Assembly: GCA_021234535.1 (NCBI GenBank)
Contig: CM037837.1
Span: 6,107,718 to 6,171,717, forward strand
Direction: 5' to 3'
DNA from: Stichopus chloronotus
Taxonomy: Eukaryota > Echinodermata > Holothuroidea > Aspidochirotida > Stichopodidae
Length of the DNA stretch: 64,000 bases
How positions within the stretch are numbered: the stretch's first letter is position 1; every line of letters begins with the position of its first letter. A model generated the notes under the pieces. It saw only the letters and a program-made list of their open reading frames with translations. It did not search any database and was not told the origin of the DNA. The position numbers and the translations under genes were made by a program. Positions 23,365-33,995 of the stretch are shown here, piece by piece.

Positions 23365-24689
23365 GCCCCACTTTTGTGTACCTGAACATTCTCATCCATT
23401 CACATCAGGGCATCTCCATTCTCCACATTGCAGATCCTTACGGTGCACTTTTGACTTTCATCTCCTTGTTGTTCGGAAAAAGCCTGTTTTTGCTCCAATA
23501 GGAACTAAGACTTCTTAGGTGATTAAAGTCATTCCTTACATTATCAATGACTGACCCATTGCATCATGTTTGTTTTTCGCCTGTTTGTGCATGTAGTCTG
23601 ACATAATTTTATGCATTTAGTAAATTTCCACAAACCCACAGCAAACAATGGGACTCCAGTTTAGGATTTGCCATGTAACACAACTGACAGGCAACACAAT
23701 AGGCAGGCATGTTCTTGATGAAACAGATGCAGCATTTAATGATTTATACCATATGCAATCAAGATTGTATTTTGATAAATATATTGAGCACTTGTCCTTC
23801 TGAAGTAGGACAGGTTAGTACGTGAAAGAAGGGATGAGATGGGAGCAGAAATTCCTAGGCCAAAGCTGACCTGACATGACCGTGGAGTGACCCCTCTGAT
23901 TCGAAGCACGAGTAGAGTAAGGACATCTTCATGATACCGTGAATCAATGTTCTTTTTGGAAACTAGTGCAGAAGGCAATTTCAGCCTTTTTGATTGTGTG
24001 CCTTGCTTTGCAGACCAAATGTTACAAGAAAAAGGACAATTGTATCAGTAGGTGACTTAATATTTTTATACCTGCACATGTAAAGATCTATATGACCCAT
24101 CCATATTTAATTATTGCCATTGTGGTTGTCGCTCCATTGGTCAGCATGCGTTTCATCTTTTTCAAGTGTATGAATAGATAGCATGATATGTCATATCTAC
24201 AGTCATCTGATAAATACATATCTCTCTCTTTCCCTCACTCTTTTCCTTGTGGGTTTTTTTTTTGGTAGATATCAAGAGTCACAAAAGTTTGTAGCATCAG
24301 GTGCTGAAAAAAGTACAAAGTTTGTTTTGTGGATATGAAGGTACCTTCATATATTTGAAGACCCAGACCTTAAACAAGGGGACAGTACTGATTGTCTCAA
24401 CTAAAGCCATCAGAAATCAAGGCACGTGTAGAAGCAGACTTCACTTTTTTTACCCCATCCCAGTTCTACCAAAGATCATCACTTGGACAGTTGTTTTTTT
24501 TTTTTTCAGAAGATTTCAAAATTTGCTTTTGTTTGTGATCTGTATTTTCAATCTCCAGCAAACCTGTACAATGCCTTCATATATTGCAGCTAATTAAACT
24601 CATTTGTTTTATTTGCCCATATCCCAATGTAAAGGGCATTTTTTAATCTCTGCAATGTCGTGTGCATGCGTGCCTTTGTATTATAGTAC
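23365..24689. other. Non-coding spacer
   Basis: AT-rich. It includes a CT-rich patch near 24,220-24,260 and short frames only (for example plus 24,301-24,597, T-rich). Confidence 0.4.
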
Positions 24690-24761
24690 TTTCTGAGGAC
24701 TTGAACAAAAGAATTTCAGGTCCTGCGAGAGAATTCTATTGAATTCTCAAGTCCTCAGAAA
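24690..24761. repeat. Perfect 15-bp inverted repeat with 42-nt loop
   Basis: TTTCTGAGGACTTGA (24,690-24,704) is followed 42 nt later by its exact reverse complement TCAAGTCCTCAGAAA (24,747-24,761). The loop holds further partial self-complementarity around GAATTC. As RNA it would fold into a hairpin. It may be a tiny inverted-repeat element or a hairpin RNA precursor. There is no evidence for processing. Confidence 0.8.
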
Positions 24762-24894
24762 AACAACAATAGGGGAGTGTATTGTTAAGGTTAGGGTTCA
24801 TGAAGAAACAACAAAGGAAAATTCAATGGAATCCTCACACTGTATGTAATGTAAAACTGTGTGTATACGGGTGTGTGTGTGTGAGAGAGAGTGA

Positions 24895-25755
24895 TGCTGC
24901 TTGTAAACATGATATCCCAAGAGGGGTAACCTTGACTGATCTCATACTTGAGTGTGTGGGTTGGCCATACTATGTAGACGACCCCTATTGTTTTTTGTGG
25001 AGGTCAAGGTCATTTTAGGTCGCTAGAGGTCAAAATGTGAAAACCTTGCAAACACAATATCTCAAGAGAGGCAACCTTGACTGATCTCATACTTCTTGTG
25101 TGAGTTGTTCATACAAAGCAGATGATCCTTATTGTTTTTGGTGGAGTTCAAAGGTCTGTTGAGGTCACCATGCAGAGGTCAAAATGTGAAAACCTTGTAA
25201 ACATGATATGTGAAGAAGGATAACCTTGACTGATTTTGTACCTGGTGTTTAAATTGGCATCTCTGGGTAGGTATTTCCTATTGTTTTTGGTGGAGGTCAA
25301 AGGTCATTTAGATCACCAGAGGTAAAAGTGTGGAAACACTGCACTGATTGTTCAGTATTGAGGTCACATTAGATCATCCCTATTACTTTGGTGGAAGTCA
25401 AATTATGTAAACTATTATCTGCAAAAGTGAAATGGTGAGAGATCTCATACTCTCATGTCCATTGCTCATATTCAGTAGTTGTGCCCTATTGTTTTGGGTT
25501 GAGGTCAATGGTCATTTGATGTCACCACAAGTCAAAATCTTGTAAACACTTTATATATATTAAGGAGGGTAACTGTGAGGGATTTCATACTTAGCATGAG
25601 GATTACCCCTATTGAACAGATGATTTCTCTCAATGTTTGCCCCTATTGTTTTAAGAGAAGGTGAACGGTCATTGTGGGTCAGAAGCTTGTTACCATGATG
25701 TTCCAAGAAGAATAAACTGTAATTGATCTCATACTTGTCATGTGGATAATTCATG
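24895..25755. repeat. Tandem array with periodic DR1-like sites (array 2)
   Basis: Six diverged units of about 145 bp (one interval is longer) share TTGTAAACA, ACCTTGACTGATCTCATACT, CCCTATTGTTTTTGGTGGAG and AGGTCAAAATGTGAAAACC. Direct repeats of AGGTCA-like half-sites fall at 25,001 (DR0), 25,145, 25,294 (perfect DR1 AGGTCAAAGGTCA), 25,502 and 25,659. Spacing is 144, 149, 208 and 157 bp. Extra half-sites (GAGGTCACC, AGAGGTCAAAA) follow each pair. Confidence 0.85.
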
Positions 25756-26996
25756 TTTGTTATAACACAACCATACTGCAAGGAATCACCAAGCAAATTA
25801 TGTCTGATTGTGGAACCAACGAGTCAGCCTGAAATGAAAAATCTGGTGGTGACCTGGCACAAAGTTCTCACGATTCCAGCAAACAAAGTGACCCCAGGAA
25901 ACTGGATGCCAGAAAGTCCTGTACCACCTGCCATGTAGAGTAATTTGCTGACTGGTTTTCTTGTACAAAAAAGAAACCTCCCTGTCACCATAAGGAGGCT
26001 AAATGCTTTGTTTTACCCCAGTTGGTTGCTTACTGCTTCTGCATCATTTTGTCATCTTGTGACCGTGTCTGTGGTGTCATGTACTCTTCTCTTTAATCTC
26101 ATCCAGTTCAGCAAAGTGTCTCTTGTTACCCTCTGGAGAAGCCACGCTCTGGTAAACCCAAGCCAAGACTGTTCTAAACCTCCGAGCTCTTCCCTGCGAA
26201 AACTTTGTGATACCCTTGCTTACTTTCAGCATATTCATTGAATCTTGTTAAACGAGCAAAGAAAAAAAAAGACCTATCACTGTAACACCTCACCTCTTCT
26301 TCTTCTTTTTCCCCCCTTTTCTCAGCCCTTTTTTTTTTTTTTTGTCTTTCCTGCTTTGCTTAGGAAAAATCTTTGCAAGTGTGATTTTAACTGCAATTGT
26401 CATTCCATTCTCCACACCAACTTTTGTAGGTTAAATCCCGCAGGGGTCAAAATGCATCACTTTTAGAGCGTGACCACTTCTTTGAATTACAGATTATGTC
26501 ATGTGATCCCAGTCCTTTTAGTTTTGCACTTTAGGGGTTAATGCTTTTTATCCACAAATTTCACCCCCCTTTTTAAAGGCAAAGACAATAAAAGGTATGT
26601 GTGCTGCTGATGTTATTACAAACAACACAGTTTGGCTTGTGGCAACATTTTCTTTTTTTTTGCTGCCGCTGATTCATGTTCTTTTCTGTATGTTTGTATT
26701 GATGTATTTTTGTGTTTTGGAATGTTTGTGAATATTTTTATTCACATACTTCTCTTTGCTTGAGTATCACAATTATTTACTGAAAATTAATTATAATAAT
26801 ACAGTATAATATTTATGGTATCATTTTAATGCAGATATTCAAGTTTATATGAGGGTGCAAACTTTTTATCACATTGTACAAATTTCAGTGTCAACTTTGG
26901 TTGTCATGGCATCTGGTATTTTAATTTTGAGTTTTTAGTTTTGCCTTTCAAGTTGGCTTTTTGTCTGGCTTATCCTGCTTTCTGTTTTGTTTACAG
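25756..26996. other. Non-coding spacer
   Basis: It contains a 16-base T-run at about 26,328-26,343, a very AT-rich stretch at 26,740-26,840 and the weak exon candidate at 26,364-26,466. No gene is recognised. Confidence 0.4.
26364..26466 (+). other. Weak candidate terminal exon, Cys-rich
   Basis: A strong pyrimidine tract ends CTGCTTTGCTTAG. Immediately after, one frame reads KNLCKCDFNCNCHSILH and on to a TAG at 26,464. The C-x-C...C-x-C spacing is unusual, but the frame also runs upstream through the T-run. No 5' splice site of quality follows. Chance is likely. Confidence 0.1.
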
Positions 26997-27166
26997 AAAT
27001 GACAGATTTTTTTTCTTCGAAGTCTGCTGCGAGGTTATTGGAACATCACCAAGTAATCAGTGTATTGCTTTTGCGAATCTCCCCCACCCCCACTCGTCAT
27101 TTTGTCAAAATGAGGGATTTCTATACAATATTCACGCTACCGACATCTGCTACAGTGTATGAGGAG
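26997..27166 (+). other. Candidate 170-nt internal exon
   Basis: A very good 3' splice site (CCTGCTTTCTGTTTTGTTTACAG) and a good 5' splice site (TATGAGGAG then GTGAGG) enclose 170 nt. Two frames are open. In the first, two bases complete a codon and 56 codons follow in phase 0 (MTDFFSSKSAARLLEHHQ, then FVKMRDFYTIFTLPTSATVY). The second (CCEVIGTSPSNQCIAFANLP) stops just short of the donor. Dual openness weakens the case. No family is recognised. Confidence 0.2.
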
Positions 27167-28134
27167 GTGAGGGATCATGTGATGCCCAAAGGTTCCCCTC
27201 TAAAATAATCGTCTTTTCATCATTTTGTCATTACTTGCATCCTATCCCATTTTCAAGGGATCTGTATTAACCTATTTGAAATTGGTCTATGGGGAATGTC
27301 GGACCCACATGGGATGCTCTCTTCAGTTCATAGAAATGAGACTGGACCGCTCAGTTAAGTGTTGGGTCAGTCTTTTTGCTACCCTGAAGAATTTTCGACT
27401 GCAGTTGTTTAGCACTGGACTTGATGTCTTGCGCCTCCACAATTTGAAATGGATCAATCGGGGAAGAGGGGGGGTGATTTCTTGTTATTTTACCTCCGTG
27501 TTTCTTCCCCTATTGTGAACTTTCAATTGTGCATTGCTTAGACTTGGGGATGTCTGCCCCTACCATTTTTCATTGTTCAAACATTTTTGATGACATGCAT
27601 GTTGACTGCGTGTCACCAGCTTGCATTTGGGTGAGGAGAACCCCACAGAAACCAGCAGTTTGTTAGGTTTGACCCAGAGTTTGCAAAACGATGTGAAGCC
27701 TGACGCATTTCCATCCATCACTGCATTTAATATGTGAATAAGTAATGATTTCTACTGACTGTGACAAATTTGAGGGGGCAGGACTGTCAGCATTTTCTAT
27801 TAATCTGGTTCAAGCCTCACTGCTGTGGCCTAAATTAACCTGAATATGTAAAGACTATGAAGGCTTCCCTTGCATCATTTGAAAAAATGTAGAATTTATT
27901 CAAAGCTCAGTCTTCCTTTTCTGCAAATGTCACTTCCATGGATTTTCACAGAGCCCTTCAATGACTTTTGTCAGGTGGAGAACAGCATTTAGAGATACCA
28001 CACCCAATGGGCTATCTTGTGATTATACATCAGTCCTGTGCTGGACATTGCACTAGTGCGGATTTCTCAGATAGGAGAAGTTGAACGTGTCGGTTGCCGG
28101 CCAGTTGTAGGCGGTGGCGTCTCATGTTCTCCAT
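27167..28134. other. Non-coding spacer
   Basis: Mixed sequence. A plus frame at 27,225-27,518 (97 codons) lacks splice or start support. Nothing else is seen. Confidence 0.4.
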
Positions 28135-28385
28135 TGGTTAGCCTGAGTGGTTTGCTCTACAATTGTGTTCCTCATGTTTAAAGAATCTAATTGCTCCTTC
28201 TTGCCCTGCACATGGTCGTTGCCCGCCGGGAAGACCGCAGACACTCTGCATACAGTAGGCACCTTTATACAATACCACGCCACAGCCACAGCCACGTTAT
28301 ACCTATACTAACCGAGCTGTCACAGTAGTCTAAAATCATACTGGTCACCATGCAGGGATATGCCAGAACGTTCACAAATTACCTG
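28135..28385 (-). repeat. Dispersed repeat family C, copy 1 (reverse)
   Basis: Its reverse complement aligns with 33,575-33,995. Shared words include ACTGTGACAGCTC, GGCTGTGGCGTGGTATTGT, GGGCAAG and ATTGTAGAGCAAACCA. The copy is CpG-bearing (CCCGCCGGGAAGACCGC). It lacks about 190 bp found in the other copy, between GGGCAAG and the ATTGTAGAGC word. The AGCTC(A/G)GT word resembles a tRNA A box, so a SINE origin is possible, but no B box was found. Confidence 0.75.
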
Positions 28386-28614
28386 GTATAGAAACAATCA
28401 TTAACAGTTAGTGCACCTTTTGTTAGTTTCTCCCTGTATATGTATTAAAAAAGGCAGGACCTTTTATTCAAGAATTTTGGGGACTCCCCCTGTGGTTATG
28501 TGCCTAGGTAGTAATAAGGTGATAGACTTGAAGAAAAATGATTGGCTATTAGGTTAAATGTGGAGAAATCGGTTGTCTTGGAGTTCAAGGTGGGCCATGT
28601 GGGCCTGTGGTGGT
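28386..28614. other. Non-coding spacer
   Basis: AT-rich with no repeat or open frame of note. Confidence 0.4.
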
Positions 28615-28990
28615 GTTAAATTGGGGGGTACCTTAGGAAGGAATTACAGGTGGACAACCCACATGGGTGGCAGATACACCATACTCAGTATGTATGGAGT
28701 GTATGTCAGGTTGTTGGATGGAGGTCAAAGGTCATTTCTGAACACCCAGGGTCAACTGTATGGATACATATTACATGTGATAGCTCAAGAAGAAAAAGAA
28801 TGGACCACACATTTTTTATTATCATGAATGTGTACTGCAGCTGTTCCAAGTGATGCATAGAGGTCAAAGGTAATTGAGAAGCAATTTGGGTCAAATTGCT
28901 AACACGCAAACACAATATCCCCATAGGGCTTAATAGGCATTCATGTTTGAGCATGCAGCTGTCCCATAAGGGGCACATTTTGGCATTGCA
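28615..28990. repeat. Short tandem array with DR1-like sites (array 3)
   Basis: Two diverged units carry a perfect AGGTCAAAGGTCA at 28,722-28,734 and AGGTCAAAGGTAA at 28,861-28,873, 139 bp apart. Companion words GGTCAA and CACAATATC recall array 2. It probably belongs to the same repeat superfamily as the arrays at 18.2 and 24.9 kb. Confidence 0.6.
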
Positions 28991-30879
28991 GTCGCATATC
29001 ACTTCTTTGCAATATTTTGTGAAGACCATGTGATATCTCAATTGGGAAAGATATCCTGTATATTTAGTATGTTGATCTATCAGATTATAGAGGGTTGCAG
29101 GTCACGGTTCAGCCTTCCTCATTGTGAAAAACGTGCTTATTACAAGTTGTTCGATGCTACCCAGTGCTTGTTATGTTTTAAGAAAACTGCTTGTGTGTTG
29201 CAGTGCAGCACCAGAACCATAACACAGCTTTTTTTTTTTTCGTGTTTATTTTTTTTTTTCAGTTTAGAGAATGTGTGGTTCTCTCATCTGTATCAGGATG
29301 CCGCTGAATGCTTGAACCTTCCATTTTTTTGTAACCTTACTTTTTTATCCAGAATTTCACTCTCCGAGACCTACAACAGAGACCTTTCTGCAATAGGCTA
29401 CTTTTGACCATCTTTCACAGCTGTCTTTAGTCTTCTGTAAAAAATTAAACAGGATTTTCTTTCACTCACATTATCTATGTCTTTCCCGTCTGCTATGTCA
29501 AGGTGAAACTCTGCTCCTCTTGTGCCCGTAGTTTCGTCTCGAAGGGTGGGTGGCCCAATGATGAAATATGTCCCTAAAAAAGCAGAGAAGGGGGGGGGGA
29601 AATGTTTATGCCCTTTATTTGAAAATGTTGGAAACACCCAAACTTGACAAAGTAAATTAGAATTAGAGATTCAATTCATCTTGTACTTCTTTTTTTCAAA
29701 GTTTTATTCTTTGATAATGAATTTAACAAATAGGAACATTGTGTCAGGGAGGGTGATGGATTTATTCCGACCAAGCCTTCCATCTTGATCTTTCTGTGTT
29801 CTCTTTGCTGCTGTTTTGTTGAAGTTTGAAGAAAAGTCGGTCAGGGTCTCCTTTGGAAAAGAACTGTTTAAATACCTCTCTTTCTTTCTCTTTTTCAATT
29901 TTAAACCCTCAGGGCATGTTCAGGATTGTCAAAATATAATTTTGTTGCCATAGCAATGTGGGAGTTTGCATTTTACCATTTTACACCTTGGTGGTCATAT
30001 GACAGATTTGTTCACACTTTTGAAGGTACAACACCGATGACTTTGATTGATTGGGAGGGGGGCAGGTGATCTTTGGTTTTAAACAAACCTTTGTTTTTTT
30101 GCTCTTTGATGTGAAAAGAATCTTGGAATAACGTTTGCCAGCACCTTGGCTAAAGGTGTTCGCAGCTCTCCGCTTTCACAGAAATGTGTGTAACAGTCAT
30201 AGCCGTCTGTTTATTTCGTCATTACTTTTTTCATTTCCCTGCTAGCTTTTGTTATGGCTTACTTTCTTTTCTGTCCTGTGTATCTTTTTTGTCCAGCGTA
30301 CCTTTCTTTTTTTACTGTCTGTGTATTTTCTTGTTTCTTTCTGTCCTGTGCACTTTTTTTTTTGTTGGTCCAGTGCATTTTGCTCATAGGGTGAGGGCTG
30401 TACTTTCTTTCATTGTGTTTGTTGGTTTGTCTGTTTGTTTGCATGCCTTGCCGTCACTTTTTCCATCCGATAGCAGTGCATGGTGTGTGGGACTGCGTGT
30501 CTCTGGGTCTGAGACTGGGTAACGGAATCCTTTTTGGGAACAGGAGTGTCGTGGAAGTGGGTGTTTTTCAAGGCATTCTCTTGCCATTGAAACGACGCAG
30601 AGCCAGGTCTGGTTGTTTTTTGTGGTTCATTCATTGTCTTCACCAAATTTTTCCACCAAATTCAATCATCGTGGAAATACGAAGCCAGTAAAGAAACATG
30701 AAGAATGACCACGTTAGGAATAATTGACAACTGACAAATTAATGAAAACCACAAAAACCAAAACAAAAGAAGAGGGCATAGGTGTATACCAAGCAATAAT
30801 TTACTATTGTGTTAAAAACATAGTATTCAAGAACCTGCCCCAAGACAACACTTGCCAAGTCATCACAGTAATGCCCATC
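28991..30879. other. Non-coding, pyrimidine-rich spacer
   Basis: T-runs of 12 near 29,231 and 29,250, and a long pyrimidine-rich stretch at 30,200-30,450. A G10 tract lies at 29,589-29,598. Overlapping frames on both strands at 30,184-30,691 reflect base bias. Confidence 0.4.
29263..29407 (+). other. Weak candidate terminal exon
   Basis: It follows a T-rich 3' splice site (TTTTTTTTTTCAG) and is open to TGA at 29,405. The frame reads LENVWFSHLYQDAAECLNLP and later SETYNRDLSAIGYF. The acceptor is a homopolymer that could occur anywhere in this T-rich strand. No family is recognised. Confidence 0.12.
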
Positions 30880-30950
30880 TCCTCTAGCCGCTGACCCATC
30901 CCTCTTACCACTGGTCCATCCCCTCTTACCACTGGCCCATCCCCTCTCAC
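30880..30950. repeat. 21-22 bp minisatellite, three units
   Basis: CTCTTACCACTGGTCCATCCC occurs with close variants (CTAGCCGCTGACCCATCC and CTCTTACCACTGGCCCATCC) in direct succession. Confidence 0.8.
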
Positions 30951-31069
30951 TTTTTGCTCATATCGTCTTTACCATCATTGCTACCATCATTTGTCTTTGC
31001 AATAATTCAGACATGATGTAATTATCTTGTATGGTAAAACAACAATGAACACAAAACGTTTTGGACGGT

Positions 31070-31220
31070 TTAAGAAAAGCCGATGTCGTCTACAGTATTC
31101 GTTTTGAGCCCTTCGATACTCTTTTTCTGAACCTCATCAACCCATGATCTACAGTACCCCTCGGTCTTCATCCTTCGCCGATTAATCGACGATTTTATTG
31201 CGAGCTGAAACCGCCGATTT
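31070..31220 (-). other. Candidate minus-strand terminal exon (151 nt)
   Basis: Read on the minus strand, a long pyrimidine tract ending TTTTTTTTTCCAG is followed by a frame open to a TAA (NRRFQLAIKSSINRRRMKTE, then VQKKSIEGLKTNTVDDIGFS). One base completes a codon at the start. The sequence is charged and not low-complexity. No polyadenylation signal is seen close downstream. The opposite orientation to the other candidates would make it a different gene. Confidence 0.18.
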
Positions 31221-31646
31221 CTGGAAAAAAAAAAAGGACTGGAAAGAAAAAAGGAAGGCTTCTGGGTCACGTGTATAATCAGTTGTATATTTATCTTGAT
31301 AAAGAAACATTTTGAATACTCTCTCAAGTAATAACAAACAAAAGTGACAGCAAGATCATCAAAAGAGACTAGTTGGGTATTTAGAAGAGAATTTAATAGG
31401 ACAATTTCCAACACCCCGATCAAGGTGTTAAATTTTTCTCATTTGTTCGGGAGCCTTTGAAATGTGGAGCAAATACCGATAGCGCGCGATCACCAGACCA
31501 AGACGGTCAATTGAAAACGAGGCCGACCTCCGGAAAGTGCGGTCTATTCCAGACGGCAGACACTGACTGAAGGTATCCGGCCATTGTTCGACAGACAGTG
31601 CCTCCCACTCGCAAAATATAGTGAGGTAACAATCTCGACCACTCAT
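31070..31646 (-). promoter_or_regulatory. CpG-retaining block with two minus-strand open frames
   Basis: The block is unusually CpG-rich for the window. On the minus strand 31,428-31,646 is open (GRDCYLTIFCEWEALSVEQW, FRRSASFSIDRLGLVIARYR) and 31,070-31,423 is open again after a stop. The lower part includes the candidate terminal exon at 31,070-31,220. It may be a conserved enhancer or decayed coding sequence on the minus strand. No family is recognised. Confidence 0.25.
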
Positions 31647-32577
31647 GCTACCCTTTTTTTTTTTTAAAAAAAAATACTGGCAAAAAAAAAATTATGAAAT
31701 AAAATAAATGACAATTAGCAGCTTGTATGAATTCCTTTTTCCATTGTTGATGAACTGTTAGAAGCATCGCTTTGCACGCTATCACGTCAAAGGTCTAATA
31801 TGCAGAGGGTTCAACGAGCATATATTACAGCACTGGAAGGGGTAAAAGTGGTAAAAACCTAAATCAACAGATGGTGAAATTTTTTTGTTTTGCTTTGTGA
31901 AGAATCCATTAAGATGCTATAGGACCCTCCCTTTTCTTGTTCTAACACTATTTATGACTGTGCGGCTTTTTCCGGTGTAAAGTTAGGAGGACAGTTTCTT
32001 TAATCTCGGCAAAGTCCAGAGTGCCATTATTTGTTTTCCTTGTAGTGGAAACCTTGACTGGCTCAATGTGAATATGCCACATTCATAGATGTATTTTTTT
32101 TTTTTTTCTTAAGACTGATGCGATCTCAGAGGTTGGAATATATTTCACTCTCATCTCGATGGCACCTGGTTAAGTGCCTAACATTGTCCTCTTGGGACTG
32201 TATCAAGCATTGCGACTTGAATTCAACATTAAGAAATGGTAGACATTAATGGGTGTCACCAAAACAAGAAGCTGCCATTAAAACAGCCTGGATATGTAGA
32301 AGAGAAGGACATGGAAGAAACAAATCCAATCTTAGACAAATTTAACCTTGTGTGTGAGTCTCTTTGTTAAAATTTATGGGTGAAATGAATAATTAAAGCA
32401 GTCAGGAGAGCAGGAACATTGGATATTTTCCCAATGCATGCAGTATTTACTTACAAGCAAGTTTTAACACTTGGTTAATTTGGTACCAACTTATGAGGAT
32501 GATTTGATCAAATTCAAATTTGCATATTAGGTCATCTTTCTAACTCTTTCTTCTCTTTTCTGTGGTTTTGATTTTAG
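31647..32577. other. Non-coding spacer
   Basis: AT-rich with adjacent T-run and A-run at 31,655-31,690 and a T14 run near 32,094. Pyrimidine-rich just before 32,577. No gene is seen. Confidence 0.45.
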
Positions 32578-32723
32578 GGCCCTAGTTGAAAATTATGGGA
32601 AAGATTAGAGAATTCCAGGAGGCCCAGGAAGAAGCCATCCTCCATCTCGCATCATCTTCTCAGCCGAATGTAAAGAGAGGCAGGATTTCAAAAGAGAAAG
32701 CAGACAGAACATTCTCCCAATAA
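32578..32723 (+). CDS. Candidate exon with start codon (42-codon ORF)
   Basis: A strong 3' splice site with an upstream CTAAC (TTCTCTTTTCTGTGGTTTTGATTTTAG, abbreviated here to its pyrimidine part) precedes it. An in-frame TAG lies before ATG at 32,595. From there 42 codons run to TAA at 32,721: MGKIREFQEAQEEAILHLAS, then NVKRGRISKEKADRTFSQ. The composition is strongly protein-like, amphipathic then basic. It could be a small ORF in a spliced transcript. Alternatively it is a first coding exon that ends at the GTAAAG at 32,670, leaving 25 codons in phase 0. No family is recognised. Confidence 0.22.
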
Positions 32724-32849
32724 CAAGATGCTACTTAGTTTTACACAGATTGCAATTTCTGACCAGAAAGATTTGTGGATTGGTTTGAAGATGCTACAAT
32801 GATCACGTATATATTTATCACCGATGTATCAAGTTGGATCGTTTGTCGG

Positions 32850-33290
32850 GTTCTGGATCAGATCCACTACAGACGTAGATTGAGTTATTGCCATCGAGAT
32901 GGATCAATTGTCCACTACAGGGAGACTTGATTGGTGTTAGAAACTCGGGATCAGAGTCATGAAGAGAGATCAAGGTCCTACGATGGAGTTCCGCATCAAG
33001 ACAGACTTTGTCCTCTGCGTAGGGGATCCGAATCATCTTTTTCTTCTTTTTTTTTCAGCCACGTGCATTGAGATCAGATGCCTCGTGTAACTTGAAGATG
33101 GCGTTGTACCCACCAAGGGAAGTCATATCGCATGCCATGAACCGCAAGGATCAGACGTATCAGTATAGATCAGGTATCCATTGTACTCAGTTATATCATC
33201 CGAATCAGGCCTGTCATGAGCTGTAGTCACTCGTCCTCATACGGCATAGAGAGTTGTGTGGATGCAGACAGATGAAGCCATGTGATCAAG
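32850..33290. repeat. Region of recurring GATCA words, possible degenerate repeat
   Basis: GGATCAGA, GGATCAATTG, GGATCAGAGTC, GAGATCAAGG, GGGATCCGAATCATC, GAGATCAGATG, GGATCAGACG, TAGATCAGG and CCGAATCAGG recur at irregular 20-50 bp intervals on one strand. It resembles a very old minisatellite or a cluster of binding sites. The minus-strand frame at 32,818-33,036 and the candidate exon at 33,059 both lie within it. Confidence 0.3.
33059..33173 (+). other. Candidate 115-nt internal exon
   Basis: A clear pyrimidine tract (CTTCTTTTTTTTTCAG) leads into a frame that is open from the first base (PRALRSDASCNLKMALYPPR, then AMNRKDQTYQYRS). A usable 5' splice site follows (AGATCAG then GTATCC). If unspliced, the frame continues about 18 codons to a TAG. 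Phase would be 0 to 1. It lies inside a stretch where GATCA-type words recur every 20-50 bp (32,850-33,290), so the open frame may be a by-product of that structure. Confidence 0.18.
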
Positions 33291-33574
33291 TTTGGTGTTA
33301 TGTCAGTGTTCTCCAAGGGGGGGGACAGAGTGACAACCTCCTCCTCGAGTGAAATTTGCCGCCCCCTTGATATGGCAACCACCCCCCTTAGAACAATCCT
33401 GCCCCTTACAAAAGCTTCACCAGCTGAGAAATAGGCTTCTGCTATGGCAAATGGAGCAAGAAATACTCTCTAAAGTGCCAAACTTTTCATCATTTAGCAT
33501 CTCGCTTTAACAAACAGAAAATGTGATCACAGAAGTTGCAACCACCTACTATCCATGATTGCTCCCATGCCTGT

Positions 33575-33995
33575 CATTTTGGAATGTTCCAGAATATCCC
33601 TGGTTGAAAGTGTAATTGCAGACTATACTGTGACAGCTCAGTCAGTAGACTTCGGGTAGGCTGTGGCGTGGTATTGTTCAGAGGCGTGCATTGAGTGCAC
33701 AGCGTGTATAGTTCCCCCTTGTGGCCGGTGACCACGTACCGGGCAAGGAGGTGTGATAGAGGCTATGCGCTACACGGAAGTAAACGATTCCCATACTTTC
33801 GTGTGTACCGCTGCGAGTTTGACCCACTCAAGACATTACTTGCAAGATGAAATAAATAATCGGTGTAATAAAAAATGAAAACCGGTCTAAAGAAGTAATT
33901 TATTTCCCAAACAAAGTTTACCACAAAATCTTGTTCCTGTCTACATGATTCTTTTAACACAATGAGGTGATTGTAGAGCAAACCAATCAGTGTAA
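33575..33995 (+). repeat. Dispersed repeat family C, copy 2
   Basis: This copy aligns to the reverse complement of 28,135-28,385. It carries an extra segment of about 190 bp (roughly 33,760-33,948) relative to copy 1. Outer words are GGAATGTTCCAGAATATCCC on the left and ATTGTAGAGCAAACCAATCA on the right. A box-A-like AGCTCAGTCAGTAG occurs near 33,635. Confidence 0.75.

Noticed and set aside
30184..30691. Several overlapping 60-110 codon frames
   Set aside because: Produced by a pyrimidine-rich stretch; open on both strands with low-complexity translations.
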